Source: Spirochaetales bacterium (GTDB lineage: Bacteria > Spirochaetota > Spirochaetia > Treponematales > Treponemataceae). From it: a stretch of 36,481 nt of DNA. Where the stretch lies: contig QKCE01000279.1 of NCBI GenBank assembly GCA_003245785.1, positions 1 to 36,481 of the forward strand. The letters are read 5' to 3'. The notes beneath the pieces were generated by a model, which saw only the letters and a program-made list of their open reading frames with translations, was not told where the DNA came from and did not search any database. Below are positions 15,723 to 23,593 of this stretch, piece by piece; positions within the stretch are counted from its first letter, which is position 1, and the number at the start of each line of letters is the position of its first letter. Position numbers and translations under genes: made by a program.

Positions 15723-16742
15723 ATGGCCATAATCCAGGCGAGCGGACTTTCGAAATCTTTCTCGAGCGCGGTCAAGGAACCGGGACTCGCGGGCGCGGTA
15801 AAGCACCTGTTCAAGCCGGCGTACCGCGAGATCAACGCGGTGAGCGACGTGAACCTCTCGGTCGAGCCGGGGGAACTCGTGGCCTACGTGGGCCCGAACG
15901 GCGCGGGTAAGTCCACCACGATCAAAATGCTTACCGGCATACTCATGCCGAGCGCGGGAACGGTCTCGGTGAACGGCTTCGACCCCTACCGCCGGCGCAT
16001 GGACAACGCGAAGCAAATCGGCGTCGTCTTCGGCCAGCGCACCCAGCTCTGGTGGGACATTCCCGTGCGCGAATCCTTCACCCTCATCCGGGACATTTAC
16101 GGCATGACGGAAAGCCGCTACCGCGACAACCTCGGCTATCTTACGGAAGTGCTCGGCCTCGCGGAGTTCCTCGACATGTCCGCCCGCAAGCTTTCCCTCG
16201 GCCAGCGCATGCGCGCCGACCTCGCCGCCTCCTTCCTCCACGACCCGCCGGTCGTCTTCCTCGACGAGCCGACCATCGGCCTGGACATCGCCGTCCGGGA
16301 GCGCATCCGCGCCTTCCTCACCCAGGTGAACCGCGACCGGGGCGTGACCGTCCTCCTCACCTCCCACGACCTCGACGACATCCGCGACGTGTGCAAGCGA
16401 CTCGTCATCATCGACCGGGGCACGATAATCTACGACGGCGCCCTCGAAACCCTCCTCGACCTCTGCGTGAAAACCCGCACCATGCACCTCCGCGTTTCCT
16501 CCGGCGGCGCCGCCCTGGCGGAGCGCCTCGCGGGCAACCCGAAGCTCTCGGTGATCGCCGCGGACGAAACCGGGCTCTCGGTGGAGTTCGACCGCTTCGC
16601 CCTTTCCGCCCGCGACGTGGTGACCCTCGCCATCGCCTCGGGAGACGTGGTCGACTTCCGCATCGACGAGCCCGAGATAGAGCGGGTGATCAAGAACGTG
16701 TACGAGGGCAAGCTCGACCTCGGCGGGGCGAAGGGGCGCTGA
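15723..16742 (+). CDS. ABC-2 type exporter ATP-binding protein
   Basis: This 339-residue ATPase powers an ABC-2 exporter together with the next two genes. It starts at ATG 15723, with GGGGAG about 11 bases upstream. Motifs are Walker A GPNGAGKSTT (57-66), Q-loop region FGQRTQLWWDIPVRESF, signature KLSLGQRMRADLA (about 156-168), Walker B VVFLDEPTIGLD and the switch His215 (LLTSHDL). The 'QLWWD.P' stretch and the long C-terminal domain after residue 240 match the COG4586 subgroup, usually linked to two dissimilar permeases of COG4587 and COG3694. Substrates of these exporters are mostly unknown. Its stop overlaps the first permease start (TGATG). Confidence 0.93.
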   Translation: MAIIQASGLSKSFSSAVKEPGLAGAVKHLFKPAYREINAVSDVNLSVEPGELVAYVGPNGAGKSTTIKMLTGILMPSAGTVSVNGFDPYRRRMDNAKQIGVVFGQRTQLWWDIPVRESFTLIRDIYGMTESRYRDNLGYLTEVLGLAEFLDMSARKLSLGQRMRADLAASFLHDPPVVFLDEPTIGLDIAVRERIRAFLTQVNRDRGVTVLLTSHDLDDIRDVCKRLVIIDRGTIIYDGALETLLDLCVKTRTMHLRVSSGGAALAERLAGNPKLSVIAADETGLSVEFDRFALSARDVVTLAIASGDVVDFRIDEPEIERVIKNVYEGKLDLGGAKGR

Positions 16743-17533
16743 TGAGGAAATACCTCCGCCACGCGGCCCTCGCGATCCAGGAAACCCTCGCGTACCGGAT
16801 CGCCTACGTCGTCAACATGGTCAGCACGGTCGTCACCTACGTCGTCGTCTTCCTCATCTGGCTCGCCGTGTACTCCGGGAGGCAGAGCGTCGGGGGCTTC
16901 GACTGGGCCGAAATGAAAAGCTACCTCATCGTGTCCCTCTTCATGAGCGCCCTCGTGTCGGGCTCCAGCGAGTTCCGCATCTCCCGGGCGATCCGCTCGG
17001 GGAACATCGCGGTGGAGCTCATGCGCCCGGTGGACTACCAGAAGGCGAGCCTCGCGATCACGGTCGGCAATACCGCGAGCGAGGGCGTCCTCGTCGGCGT
17101 CGCCTGCCTCGGCTTCGCCTTCGCCTTCGGCGTCACCGTGCTGCCCCATGGCGCCCTCCAGTGGCTCGGCTTCCTCTCCGCGGTCCTCATCGCGGTGGCG
17201 ATAAAATTCCTCCTCGTCTACGTCTTCGGCCTCGCCTGCTTCTGGACCCAGACCCTCATGGGCATCTCCTGGATGCGGAAGGGCCTTACCGACTTCTTCT
17301 CCGGCGCCCTCGTTCCCCTGAGCTTCTTCCCGCTTTGGCTGGGCCGCGTCGCCGACTGGCTTCCCTTCCGGAACGTGGTCTGGGTTCCCGCGGGCGCCTT
17401 CACCGGCCGGCTCGCGGGCGCGGAACTCGCCCGTTCCCTCGGCGTCGGCCTCGCCTGGGTCGTCGGCATGTGGCTCCTCGGCCGCGCCATCTGGGCCCTC
17501 GCCATGCGGCGGGTCACCGTGCAGGGAGGCTAA
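16742..17533 (+). CDS. ABC-2 exporter permease, first subunit (COG4587-like)
   Basis: This 263-residue inner-membrane protein has about six hydrophobic helices. It starts MRKYLRHAALAIQETLAYRIAYVVNMVSTVVTYVVVFLIWLAVY, typical of ABC-2 permeases that follow a COG4586 ATPase. The motif ISRAIRSGNIAVELMRPVDYQ corresponds to the cytoplasmic elbow that contacts the ATPase in this family. The ATG shares one base with the preceding TGA. Because the next gene encodes a second, different permease, the transporter should be a heterodimeric channel with two copies of the ATPase. The exported compound cannot be inferred. Confidence 0.9.
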   Translation: MRKYLRHAALAIQETLAYRIAYVVNMVSTVVTYVVVFLIWLAVYSGRQSVGGFDWAEMKSYLIVSLFMSALVSGSSEFRISRAIRSGNIAVELMRPVDYQKASLAITVGNTASEGVLVGVACLGFAFAFGVTVLPHGALQWLGFLSAVLIAVAIKFLLVYVFGLACFWTQTLMGISWMRKGLTDFFSGALVPLSFFPLWLGRVADWLPFRNVVWVPAGAFTGRLAGAELARSLGVGLAWVVGMWLLGRAIWALAMRRVTVQGG

Positions 17534-17537
17534 GGGA

Positions 17538-18434
17538 ATGGAAAGAAACCGCGAACAGGAAACGCGGCGCCCTTCGGAAGCGACCGCGAAACCCGCCGCC
17601 CCCCGCGACCCCGCGCCGGCCCCGGATCCCCGCCTTGCCGGCCCCGGCCGTACGGTCTACCTCTTCTTCCGCTTCCTCGCCCAGAACACGAAGATAAAGC
17701 TCGAATACAAGGTCGACTCCCTCATCATGTTCGTCTCCGGGGCGGCCATGCAGGCCCTCGGCTTCATGTTCCTCTCGGTCCTCTTCTCGCGCATTCCCTC
17801 CATCCGCGGCTGGACCCAATGGGAAATCGTGTGGATGCTCGCCATCGTCTTCGTCTCCGAAGGCCTCGTCTCCTTCGCCTTCGAGGGACTCTGGCAAATG
17901 GCCTTCCTCGTGAACACCGGCGACCTGGACCGCATGCTCCTCCGCCCCGTCTCGCCCATCCTGCAGATCCTCACCTACACCATGGGCATTCACGGCATCG
18001 GCAACATGGCCCTGGGCGTCGTCCTCCTCGTCGTCTCCACCTCCCGGGTCGCCGTCGCATGGACGGTCGCGAAAATCCTCTTCGTCCCGGTCTTCATCGT
18101 CTCGGCCTGCGCCATCCGCACCGCCGTCTCCTTCGCCGCGAACTGCTCAACCTTCTGGCTCAAGGCCTACTTCAACGCCTTTCCCCTCATGATCTACCAG
18201 CTCGCCGACTTCGTGAAATACCCCTCCTTCATCTTCGGCCGCGCGGTCGAGGCTTTCGTCTTCTTCGTCATCCCCTACGCGTTCATCAGCTACGTCCCCG
18301 CCACCTGGCTCTTCGGCAAGGCCCCCTGGGGCGTCTGGGCCTGGGCCGCCCCCGCGGTCGCGCTCTGGTGCGTGGTGCTCGCCCGCGCGGTCTTCTATCG
18401 CGGCCTCAGGGAATACGACGGTTCCGGAAACTGA
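17538..18434 (+). CDS. ABC-2 exporter permease, second subunit (COG3694-like)
   Basis: This 298-residue membrane protein has a long Pro/Ala-rich polar N-terminus (residues 1-38) before the first helix. It is longer than usual for this family, so a start further inside is possible. However, GGGAGG lies a suitable distance before this ATG. The core opens YLFFRFLAQNTKIKLEYKVDSLIMFVSGA and contains FLVNTGDLDRMLLRPVSPILQIL, parallel to the LMRPVDYQ element of its partner. About six helices follow, ending VFYRGLREYDGSGN. It completes the exporter encoded from 15723. The 169 bases after its stop are GC-rich with short hairpins and no recognisable gene. Confidence 0.88.
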   Translation: MERNREQETRRPSEATAKPAAPRDPAPAPDPRLAGPGRTVYLFFRFLAQNTKIKLEYKVDSLIMFVSGAAMQALGFMFLSVLFSRIPSIRGWTQWEIVWMLAIVFVSEGLVSFAFEGLWQMAFLVNTGDLDRMLLRPVSPILQILTYTMGIHGIGNMALGVVLLVVSTSRVAVAWTVAKILFVPVFIVSACAIRTAVSFAANCSTFWLKAYFNAFPLMIYQLADFVKYPSFIFGRAVEAFVFFVIPYAFISYVPATWLFGKAPWGVWAWAAPAVALWCVVLARAVFYRGLREYDGSGN

Positions 18435-18603
18435 GAAAGCGCGAGGTCGAGGCAGGCAGGGGCGCGGGCGATTCGCGCGGGCCCCCTCGGAGCCCCTCGA
18501 AGAAAGTCGGCGCCTGCGCGAGGCGCGCGGGGCGCCCTTGCGGAAAACGCCTTCCGGATGTAACCTGAACGGGTAAACATTAAAAAAACCGAGGTGTTGG
18601 CCA

Positions 18604-19884
18604 ATGCTACAAAGCGCGGAACCGGTATCCACCAAACGCATGCTCGTCTCCCTGATCAAATCGATCGACGCGTACAACAGCCTGCTCAAGGACCATCACC
18701 GCCGCGTCACCGCCTTCGCCCATCGGCTCGGCGTCGAATTCGGCCTTCCCCCCAGGCGCCTCGCGAAACTCGTAATCGCCGCCTCCATCCACGATATCGG
18801 CGCGATCTACGTGAAGGAGCGGGAGCAGCTCATGCGGATCGACGTGGAAGACCCCGAGCCCCACGCGATAAACGGGGCGCGCATCCTCTCGGGCATCCCG
18901 GCCTTCGACGGCATCAGGCTTCTCGTCCGGTACCACCACGTCCGCCACGATGACGTGGAGCGGGGCCTTGTAAGCGCCTCGGAGGTGCCGGAAGAAAGCT
19001 GGTTCCTCCACCTTGCCGACCGCGTCGCCATCTACGACCTCAACTTCGCTTCCGAGCCGGACCCCCGGGAACGGGTGCGCGCGGAAATACGGTCCCGCTT
19101 CGGGCGGGACTTCCTTCCGGAGCTTCGGGGCGCTTTCGAGCGGGCGGCTGCAACCGAAGGGTTCTGGCGCGACGCGGACGAAGACGAATACCGGGAGCTT
19201 TTGACCTTCGCGGTGGACGCCGAGCTGGACGAAACCGTAGGGGCGGACCTCGAAAGCCTCGCGCTCCTTTTCGCCCGGATAGTCGACAACAGAAGCCATT
19301 GGACCCACGCCCATTCCCGAATCGTGGGGGTGCTCTCCGGCAGGATCGGCGGGCTCATGGGCTACCCCCCGGAGACCTGCGCCAAGCTCCGGGTCGCGGG
19401 CTTCCTCCACGATATCGGAAAAATCGCGGTACCCGCGGAAATCCTCGAGAAGCCCCTTCCCCTGGACGAGGCCGAACGGGAAACCATGGAAAGCCACGCG
19501 CGCTTCTCCTCCCTCATCCTTTCCGGGGACGACGAACTCGCGGAGATAGGCCGCTGGGCCGGGAACCACCACGAGAGGCGGGACCGGACGGGGTACCCCC
19601 TCATGACGGGGGGGGAACGTTTCGAGCCCGAAAGCGACATCATCGCCTACGCCGACGTGTTCGCCGCCCTTCTCGAAAACCGGCCTTACCGCTCCGCCCT
19701 ATCCCCACAGGAGGCGATGGACGTGCTCAAGTCCCTCAGCCCGCTCAAGCTCAGCCAGGACGTATTCAACGCCATCGCCGCCAACTTCGCCGAACTCGTC
19801 TCCCTTCTCGACGAAGACCGCGAGCGGGACCTCGGGTTCGGGGGCGAGCGGGACCGGGGCCAAGAACCCTGGCTTTCGGTGTGA
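18604..19884 (+). CDS. Tandem HD-domain phosphohydrolase (HD-GYP variant)
   Basis: This 426-residue soluble protein carries two HD-type domains. The N-terminal one has H31-H32, the HD pair His63-Asp64 (SIHDIGAIYV), PHAINGARIL and YHHVRHDD, but no GYP. The C-terminal one has HAHSRIVGVLSGRIG, FLHDIGKIAVP (His269-Asp270), EILEKPLPLDEAERETMESHARFSS and NHHERRDRTGYP. In HD-GYP c-di-GMP phosphodiesterases the last motif is HHE..DG.GYP; here Arg-Thr replace the usual DG-plus-residue stretch. It may degrade c-di-GMP, another (p)nucleotide, or only bind it. No membrane or receiver domain is present. The ribosome-binding site is weak (GAGGTG 13 bases upstream). Confidence 0.85.
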   Translation: MLQSAEPVSTKRMLVSLIKSIDAYNSLLKDHHRRVTAFAHRLGVEFGLPPRRLAKLVIAASIHDIGAIYVKEREQLMRIDVEDPEPHAINGARILSGIPAFDGIRLLVRYHHVRHDDVERGLVSASEVPEESWFLHLADRVAIYDLNFASEPDPRERVRAEIRSRFGRDFLPELRGAFERAAATEGFWRDADEDEYRELLTFAVDAELDETVGADLESLALLFARIVDNRSHWTHAHSRIVGVLSGRIGGLMGYPPETCAKLRVAGFLHDIGKIAVPAEILEKPLPLDEAERETMESHARFSSLILSGDDELAEIGRWAGNHHERRDRTGYPLMTGGERFEPESDIIAYADVFAALLENRPYRSALSPQEAMDVLKSLSPLKLSQDVFNAIAANFAELVSLLDEDRERDLGFGGERDRGQEPWLSV

Positions 19885-19993
19885 GGGCTCCCGCTCCCCC
19901 CCCGGTTGGAAACCCACATCCCCCTGAATTATACTTTCGGTACGCGGCCTCTCCTCGCCGCGGGAAACCGCCGACCGGCGGATGGAGGTATAC

Positions 19994-20440
19994 ATGGCGA
20001 CCAATAAGGTGACGCTTCACCGCGTCCTTACGGCCAAACCGGAAAAAATCTATCGGGCGTTTCTCGACCCCGACGCCCTGGCGAAGTGGCTCCCGCCCTT
20101 CGGCTTTACCGGGCATGTCCTCGAATTGGACGCGAAAGTCGGGGGAACGCGCCGGATGTATTTCGCCAACTTTTCGACCGGCACCCGCGACTACTTCGGC
20201 GGCGACTATCTCGAACTCGTCCCGAACGAAAAAATCCGCTACACCGACCGCTTCGACAACCCGGACCTTCCGGGGGAAATGACCGTCACGGTCACGCTTA
20301 AGGCGGTCTCCGTGGGCACCGAACTCACCGTGGTACAGGAAGGAATTCCCGGGGTCATACCCCTCGACGGGTGTTACCTCGGCTGGCAGGAATCCCTCGC
20401 CCAGCTCGCCAAGGTGGTGGAGCCCGACATTCCGGGGTGA
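19994..20440 (+). CDS. SRPBCC / AHSA1-family protein
   Basis: This 148-residue START-like fold protein begins at the ATG placed after GGAGGTATAC. The ORF-track start at 19982 overlaps the Shine-Dalgarno and is not used. Features are VTLHRVLTAKPEKIYRAFLDPDALAKWLPPFGFTGHV at the N-terminus, DYFGGDYLELVPNEKIRYTDRFD in the middle, and VTVTLKAVSVGTELTVVQEG...CYLGWQESLAQLAKVVE at the end, all standard for AHSA1-like ligand-binding domains. Family members bind hydrophobic ligands or act as Hsp90 cochaperone-like modules; no specific ligand can be named. A tiny FliG-like gene starts 34 bases downstream. Confidence 0.92.
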   Translation: MATNKVTLHRVLTAKPEKIYRAFLDPDALAKWLPPFGFTGHVLELDAKVGGTRRMYFANFSTGTRDYFGGDYLELVPNEKIRYTDRFDNPDLPGEMTVTVTLKAVSVGTELTVVQEGIPGVIPLDGCYLGWQESLAQLAKVVEPDIPG

Positions 20441-20474
20441 AGAAGGCAAGGTCGCGCTGAAAAAGGCGATCGAC

Positions 20475-20678
20475 ATGACCTTCGTGCCCCACTACGAGGA
20501 AATCGCGAAGCTCGACGATCCCACCATCCAGCAGGTGGTACCGAAGCTTTCGGGCGCCGACCTCGTGACCGCCCTCGCGGGCGCGCCCGCCCATATCAAG
20601 GAAGCGGTGTACCGGAATCTCTCCGAGCGGGGCCGGAACGCGATCAGCGAGGCGCGCATGGAAACGTTGAAGGGCTGA
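20475..20678 (+). CDS. Stand-alone FliG C-terminal-domain-like mini-protein
   Basis: This 67-residue protein resembles part of the C-terminal domain of the flagellar switch protein FliG. FliG has a pattern of the form F.FEDI..LDDR.IQ.VLREVD..DLA.ALKGA..E.KE.IF.NMS.RA...L. Here one reads YEEIAKLDDPTIQQVVPKLSGADLVTALAGAPAHIKEAVYRNLSERGRNAISEARMETL. Hydrophobic spacing and length fit well, but charged torque residues (the DDR Arg and the EVD acid) are changed. Upstream codons stay open (GEEGKVALKKAID before the Met), but no other usual start codon is seen. The ribosome-binding site is weak (AAAAAGG). FliG N- and middle domains are absent. Function is unknown. Confidence 0.7.
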   Translation: MTFVPHYEEIAKLDDPTIQQVVPKLSGADLVTALAGAPAHIKEAVYRNLSERGRNAISEARMETLKG

Positions 20679-20712
20679 ACGGCGGGAGACCGCGGTTTCA
20701 AGGGAGGATATG

Positions 20713-21375
20713 ATGCCGGCGAAAATCGAACGGATCAATCTCGGGTTCGTGAATTGCTATCTCATCAAGACCGATGGGGGATTCATCCTCGTGGATACGG
20801 GGATCGGGGCGCTGCGCGAACGGCTCGCGAGAAGCCTGGACGCCGCCGGCTGCGGCGGCAAAAACCTGAAGCTGATAATCCTCACCCACGGCGATATCGA
20901 CCATTCCGGGAACTGCGCGTTCCTCGGGGAAAAATACGGCGCTCCCGTCGCGATGCACGCGGGCGATTCGGCGATGGTCGAGACGGGCGACATGAACGCG
21001 GACAGAAAGGTGAACTCGCGCTTCATGCGGTTCATGCAGGCGATCATGAAACTGACCGGCGCGGCGGCGAAGATGGCGCGGGACTTCGAGAAATTCACGC
21101 CGGACATATTGCTCGCTGACGGTCAGCGGCTCGACGCGTACGGCCTCGACGCGAAGGTCATGCATATTCCCGGGCACACCGACGGATCGATCGCCGTCCT
21201 TCTGGACTCGGGGGAGTGCATATGCGGCGATACCATGCAGAACAACCGGTCGGCGATTATCGTCAAGCACGAAGGGGACCTGAGGCGCAGCCTCGACAAA
21301 TTGTCGGCCCTGAACCTGAAAACGGTATATCCCGGCCACGGGAAGCCTTTCGCCTGGAAGGGCCTCGGGGCATAA
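20713..21375 (+). CDS. MBL-fold metallohydrolase
   Basis: This 220-residue soluble hydrolase is of the metallo-beta-lactamase fold. Two adjacent ATGs exist; the second (20713) has the better spacing to GGGAGG. The metal-binding motif reads LTHGDIDHSGN, the common variant of THxHxDH in which the second His is Asp. Further ligands are the His in IPGHTDGSIAVLL, the Asp in CICGDTMQNN and the final YPGHGKPF. The N-terminus NCYLIKTDGGFILVDTGIG is characteristic. Substrate is open: glyoxalase-II-like, lactonase and other activities share this pattern. The gene lies 34 bases after the FliG-like gene and may share its transcript. Confidence 0.93.
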   Translation: MPAKIERINLGFVNCYLIKTDGGFILVDTGIGALRERLARSLDAAGCGGKNLKLIILTHGDIDHSGNCAFLGEKYGAPVAMHAGDSAMVETGDMNADRKVNSRFMRFMQAIMKLTGAAAKMARDFEKFTPDILLADGQRLDAYGLDAKVMHIPGHTDGSIAVLLDSGECICGDTMQNNRSAIIVKHEGDLRRSLDKLSALNLKTVYPGHGKPFAWKGLGA

Positions 21376-21548
21376 AGATGGGTGCCCGTGACGCCGTAGC
21401 CGCGCGACGGGCAATCCCCCGGCAAGGGACGGACAGAAAGGCTGAACCGCGGGGTTTATGGTCCGCGGATCGCGTTTCCCCGGCAATGCCCTTCCGGGGC
21501 CCGTCGCGCCACGCCGGGTGAATCGATTTTTTTTTGGGAGACAAGAGT

Positions 21549-21914
21549 ATGAGAATGTGCTGGGTAACCGTCAACGTAAAGAACATGGAAGAGTCCGTCG
21601 CTTTCTGGCAGGACATCGTGGGACTCAAGATCGACCGCCGCATGAACCCCATGCCGGGCACCGAGCTCGTATTTTTCGGAACCGGGGGCGGCACGGAGGT
21701 GGAGCTGATCGCCAACGCGAAAAACCCGAACCCCCAATACGGCAAGGACATGTCCGTCGGCTTCGAGACGGCCTCCCTCGACGCCCTCATCGCGAAACTG
21801 AAGGAAAAGGGCGTGGCAATGCAGGGGCCGTTCCAGCCCAACCCCGCCGTGCGCTTCGTCTATATCGAGGACCCGAACGGGGTGCGCATCCAGTTCGTGG
21901 AGAACGCGAGGTAA
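21549..21914 (+). CDS. VOC-superfamily (glyoxalase-like) protein
   Basis: This 121-residue protein has the vicinal-oxygen-chelate fold. The ATG at 21549 follows GGGAGACAAGAG, so it is preferred over the GTG 15 bases upstream. Two beta-alpha-beta-beta-beta modules are visible: MCWVTVNVKNMEESVAFWQDIVGLKI...ELVFFGTGGGTEVELIAN and MSVGFETASLDALIAKLKEKG...VRFVYIEDPNGVRIQFVE. The ending 'DPNG..I.FVE' is the family signature, with the last Glu as probable metal ligand. The usual first-strand His ligand (H.....V.D) is not obvious here (WVTVNV), so it may not be a true glyoxalase I. Activity is unassigned. Confidence 0.9.
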   Translation: MRMCWVTVNVKNMEESVAFWQDIVGLKIDRRMNPMPGTELVFFGTGGGTEVELIANAKNPNPQYGKDMSVGFETASLDALIAKLKEKGVAMQGPFQPNPAVRFVYIEDPNGVRIQFVENAR

Positions 21915-21927
21915 ACCCCGTCGCGCC

Positions 21928-21955
21928 GCCGGAAAGGGCGACTCCCCTTTCCGGC
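21928..21955. terminator. Stem-loop after the VOC gene, possible terminator
   Basis: GCCGGAAAGGG and CCCTTTCCGGC form a perfect 11-bp stem with a 6-base loop 14 bases after the VOC stop. It lacks a T tail (TTGAC follows), so termination would be weak or factor-aided. It ends just before the next gene. Confidence 0.5.
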
Positions 21956-21990
21956 TTGACGTCCCGCCGTCGCGGGTTTACCGTGGTGTC

Positions 21991-22686
21991 ATGAAAGAAC
22001 GTACCCTCGGCTTCCTTTTCTTCGGCCTCGCGGCCGCCTGCGGCATTTCCTTTCTCGCCTTCCGCGACGCCCTTCCCCTCGCGGGCGCCATCGCCCTCAA
22101 GCTCGCCCCGACGCTCCTCATGTGCGCGTGGATGCTCGCGAAGGGCGTCGACTCGGTGGATATCTTCATCCTTCTCGGTCTCGTCTTCTCCCTCGTCTGC
22201 GACTTCTTCATGGAGCTTCCGGACGGCGAGCGCTTCACCCGGGTAGGCATGGGCAGCAACATGCTCGCCCTCGTCCTCTATACCGTTTACTTCGTGCGCT
22301 CCGACCCCGGCCTCGACCTGCGCCGGCTCTTTCCGCCAGCCCTCCTCATGGCGGTCTTCTTCCTCATCCTCAACCCCAACCTCGGCGAGAACCGACTGCC
22401 CGTCCTCGCGTACTGCGTCATTTACGCCCTCTTCCTCTGGCGCGCCTCCGCCAGGATCGGGGACGAGGAAATAGGCCGGGCCGCCCAGCTCACGAGCTAC
22501 GCGGGGAGCATGGTCCTCGCCGCGAGCGACTGCGTGCTGGGCCTCATGGTATTCGGCCTCGTGTCGGGACACCCGGCGCTTTACGCCTCGGTAATGTTCC
22601 TCTGGTGGACCGGGCTCTTCCTCCTGATGGCGACGGCGGACATCAAGACCGTCGCGCGGCGGGCGAGGCCGCCGGCCGCCGCTTGA
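21991..22686 (+). CDS. YhhN-family (lysoplasmalogenase-like) membrane protein
   Basis: This 231-residue integral membrane protein has about eight hydrophobic helices. Its pattern matches the YhhN/TMEM86 family: ALKLAPTLLMCAWML, ILLGLVFSLVCDFFMEL with a conserved Asp in a membrane helix, MGSNMLALVLYTVYF, and AGSMVLAASDCVLGLMVF with the second conserved Asp. The two Asp residues are thought to be catalytic in lysoplasmalogenase, which cleaves the vinyl-ether of lysoplasmalogen. Whether this bacterial member has that activity is unknown. No Shine-Dalgarno is visible before the ATG. The stop overlaps the TTG start of the next gene (TTGA). Confidence 0.85.
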   Translation: MKERTLGFLFFGLAAACGISFLAFRDALPLAGAIALKLAPTLLMCAWMLAKGVDSVDIFILLGLVFSLVCDFFMELPDGERFTRVGMGSNMLALVLYTVYFVRSDPGLDLRRLFPPALLMAVFFLILNPNLGENRLPVLAYCVIYALFLWRASARIGDEEIGRAAQLTSYAGSMVLAASDCVLGLMVFGLVSGHPALYASVMFLWWTGLFLLMATADIKTVARRARPPAAA

Positions 22687-23447
22687 ACCGCGATTTCCTG
22701 ATCCTCGGGATAGCCGAGACCGACGATCCGGCGGAGATCAAAAAGGCCTACCGGCGGCGCGTGAAGGAGCTGCATCCCGACACCGCGGAAACCGGGGAGA
22801 TCCTGAAAAACCATTTCCTTTTCGCGGAGGTGTGCGAGGCGTACCGGAGGCTGACGGCGGGCTCGCGGGGCGGGGCGGTCCGCGGACCCGCGGCGGCCGG
22901 AAGCGGCGCGCCTCCCCGGCGGGAGGACGCCGCCCGGCGCGGTCACCCGGACCCGGGCGGGGCGGTCCGCGGACCCGCGGGCGCCCGGGGCGACGCCGCC
23001 GGGTCCGGGGCGAACGCGATGAGGCCCCACGCCGATCCCGCCTGGGCGTACTACCGGAAGGCGAGCGAGTATTTCTCCCGCATCCACCCCTCGGCATGGA
23101 ACGCGGAGCGGAGTATACTGGTCGACGCGAAACTCGCCCACGACGCCGAGGCTCAGCGCCAAACCGCGGAGCGGGTGCGCGGGCTCGTCAAGCTCTTCCC
23201 GAAGGCCTATCTTTATTTCAGCACCGTGGCGAACGAATATCCCGACTCCCCGTGGGCCGAAGACGCCCGGGACAAGATGCGCGTCATCGAAAAGAGGATC
23301 GCGCGGTATCGGAATATCATCGAGTCGTTTACCGAATGGGGCGCGTATCCGGAACGGTCGAAAGAGGATTTCGAGGGACGCATGCGGGAGGCGAAAAAAC
23401 GTTACGGCGAGTTTCCCGAGGAATCCCGCGAAAAATGGCGCGAATAG
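22683..23447 (+). CDS. J-domain protein with a BamD-like helical tail
   Basis: This 254-residue protein starts at TTG 22683, overlapping the YhhN stop; the ORF-track start at 22122 lies inside yhhN in another frame. Residues 1-60 are a J domain, with helix II IKKAYRRRVKEL, the HPD motif at 31-33 and ILKNHFLFAEVCEAYRRL as helix III, so it should stimulate an Hsp70/DnaK partner. Residues 61-100 are a Gly/Pro/Arg-rich linker containing a duplicated GGAVRGPA. Residues 102-254 are helical: LVKLFPKAYLYFSTVANEYPDSPWAEDARDKMRVIEKRIARY resembles TPR-type repeats of YfiO/BamD. No signal peptide is present, so it is cytoplasmic. The zinc and substrate domains of true DnaJ are absent. Confidence 0.85.
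   Translation: MNRDFLILGIAETDDPAEIKKAYRRRVKELHPDTAETGEILKNHFLFAEVCEAYRRLTAGSRGGAVRGPAAAGSGAPPRREDAARRGHPDPGGAVRGPAGARGDAAGSGANAMRPHADPAWAYYRKASEYFSRIHPSAWNAERSILVDAKLAHDAEAQRQTAERVRGLVKLFPKAYLYFSTVANEYPDSPWAEDARDKMRVIEKRIARYRNIIESFTEWGAYPERSKEDFEGRMREAKKRYGEFPEESREKWRE
22868..22980. repeat. 26-bp direct repeat in the J-protein linker
   Basis: GGGCGGGGCGGTCCGCGGAC followed by CCGCGG occurs at 22868-22893 and 22955-22980, exactly 87 bases (29 codons) apart. Both copies are read in the same frame as GGAVRGPA, so the linker has probably grown by segmental duplication. Confidence 0.85.
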
Positions 23448-23558
23448 GCGGCTCCGGAAAATAACCCGGCAACGATTCCAATACCTCCAAAAAGGTTTTT
23501 TTCAAACCTGCAAGGCCGACGTACCCACCGGATTTTCTTACGTTTCGGGCGGCTTGAG

Positions 23559-23587
23559 TTGAACTCTCCCCGGCGATGCGGTACACT
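23559..23587 (+). promoter_or_regulatory. Promoter of the protease/beta-barrel operon
   Basis: TTGAAC and TACACT are spaced by 17 bases. Transcription would start near 23594, about 170 bases before the ATG, leaving a long leader. The stretch 23448-23558 before it is non-coding with no other feature recognised. Confidence 0.5.
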
Positions 23588-23593
23588 AGGGTC

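Noticed and set aside
20475-20678. FliG-like mini-gene as a pseudogene fragment
   Set aside because: The frame is open and the hydrophobic pattern is preserved over its length, so decay is not evident; still possible.
21527-21535. T9 run as a terminator tail
   Set aside because: No stem directly precedes it, and it lies just upstream of a Shine-Dalgarno, so it is only noted as part of the leader.
22122-22682. N-terminal extension of the J-domain ORF
   Set aside because: It overlaps yhhN in another frame and is Arg/Pro-rich; the TTG at 22683 directly precedes the J domain.
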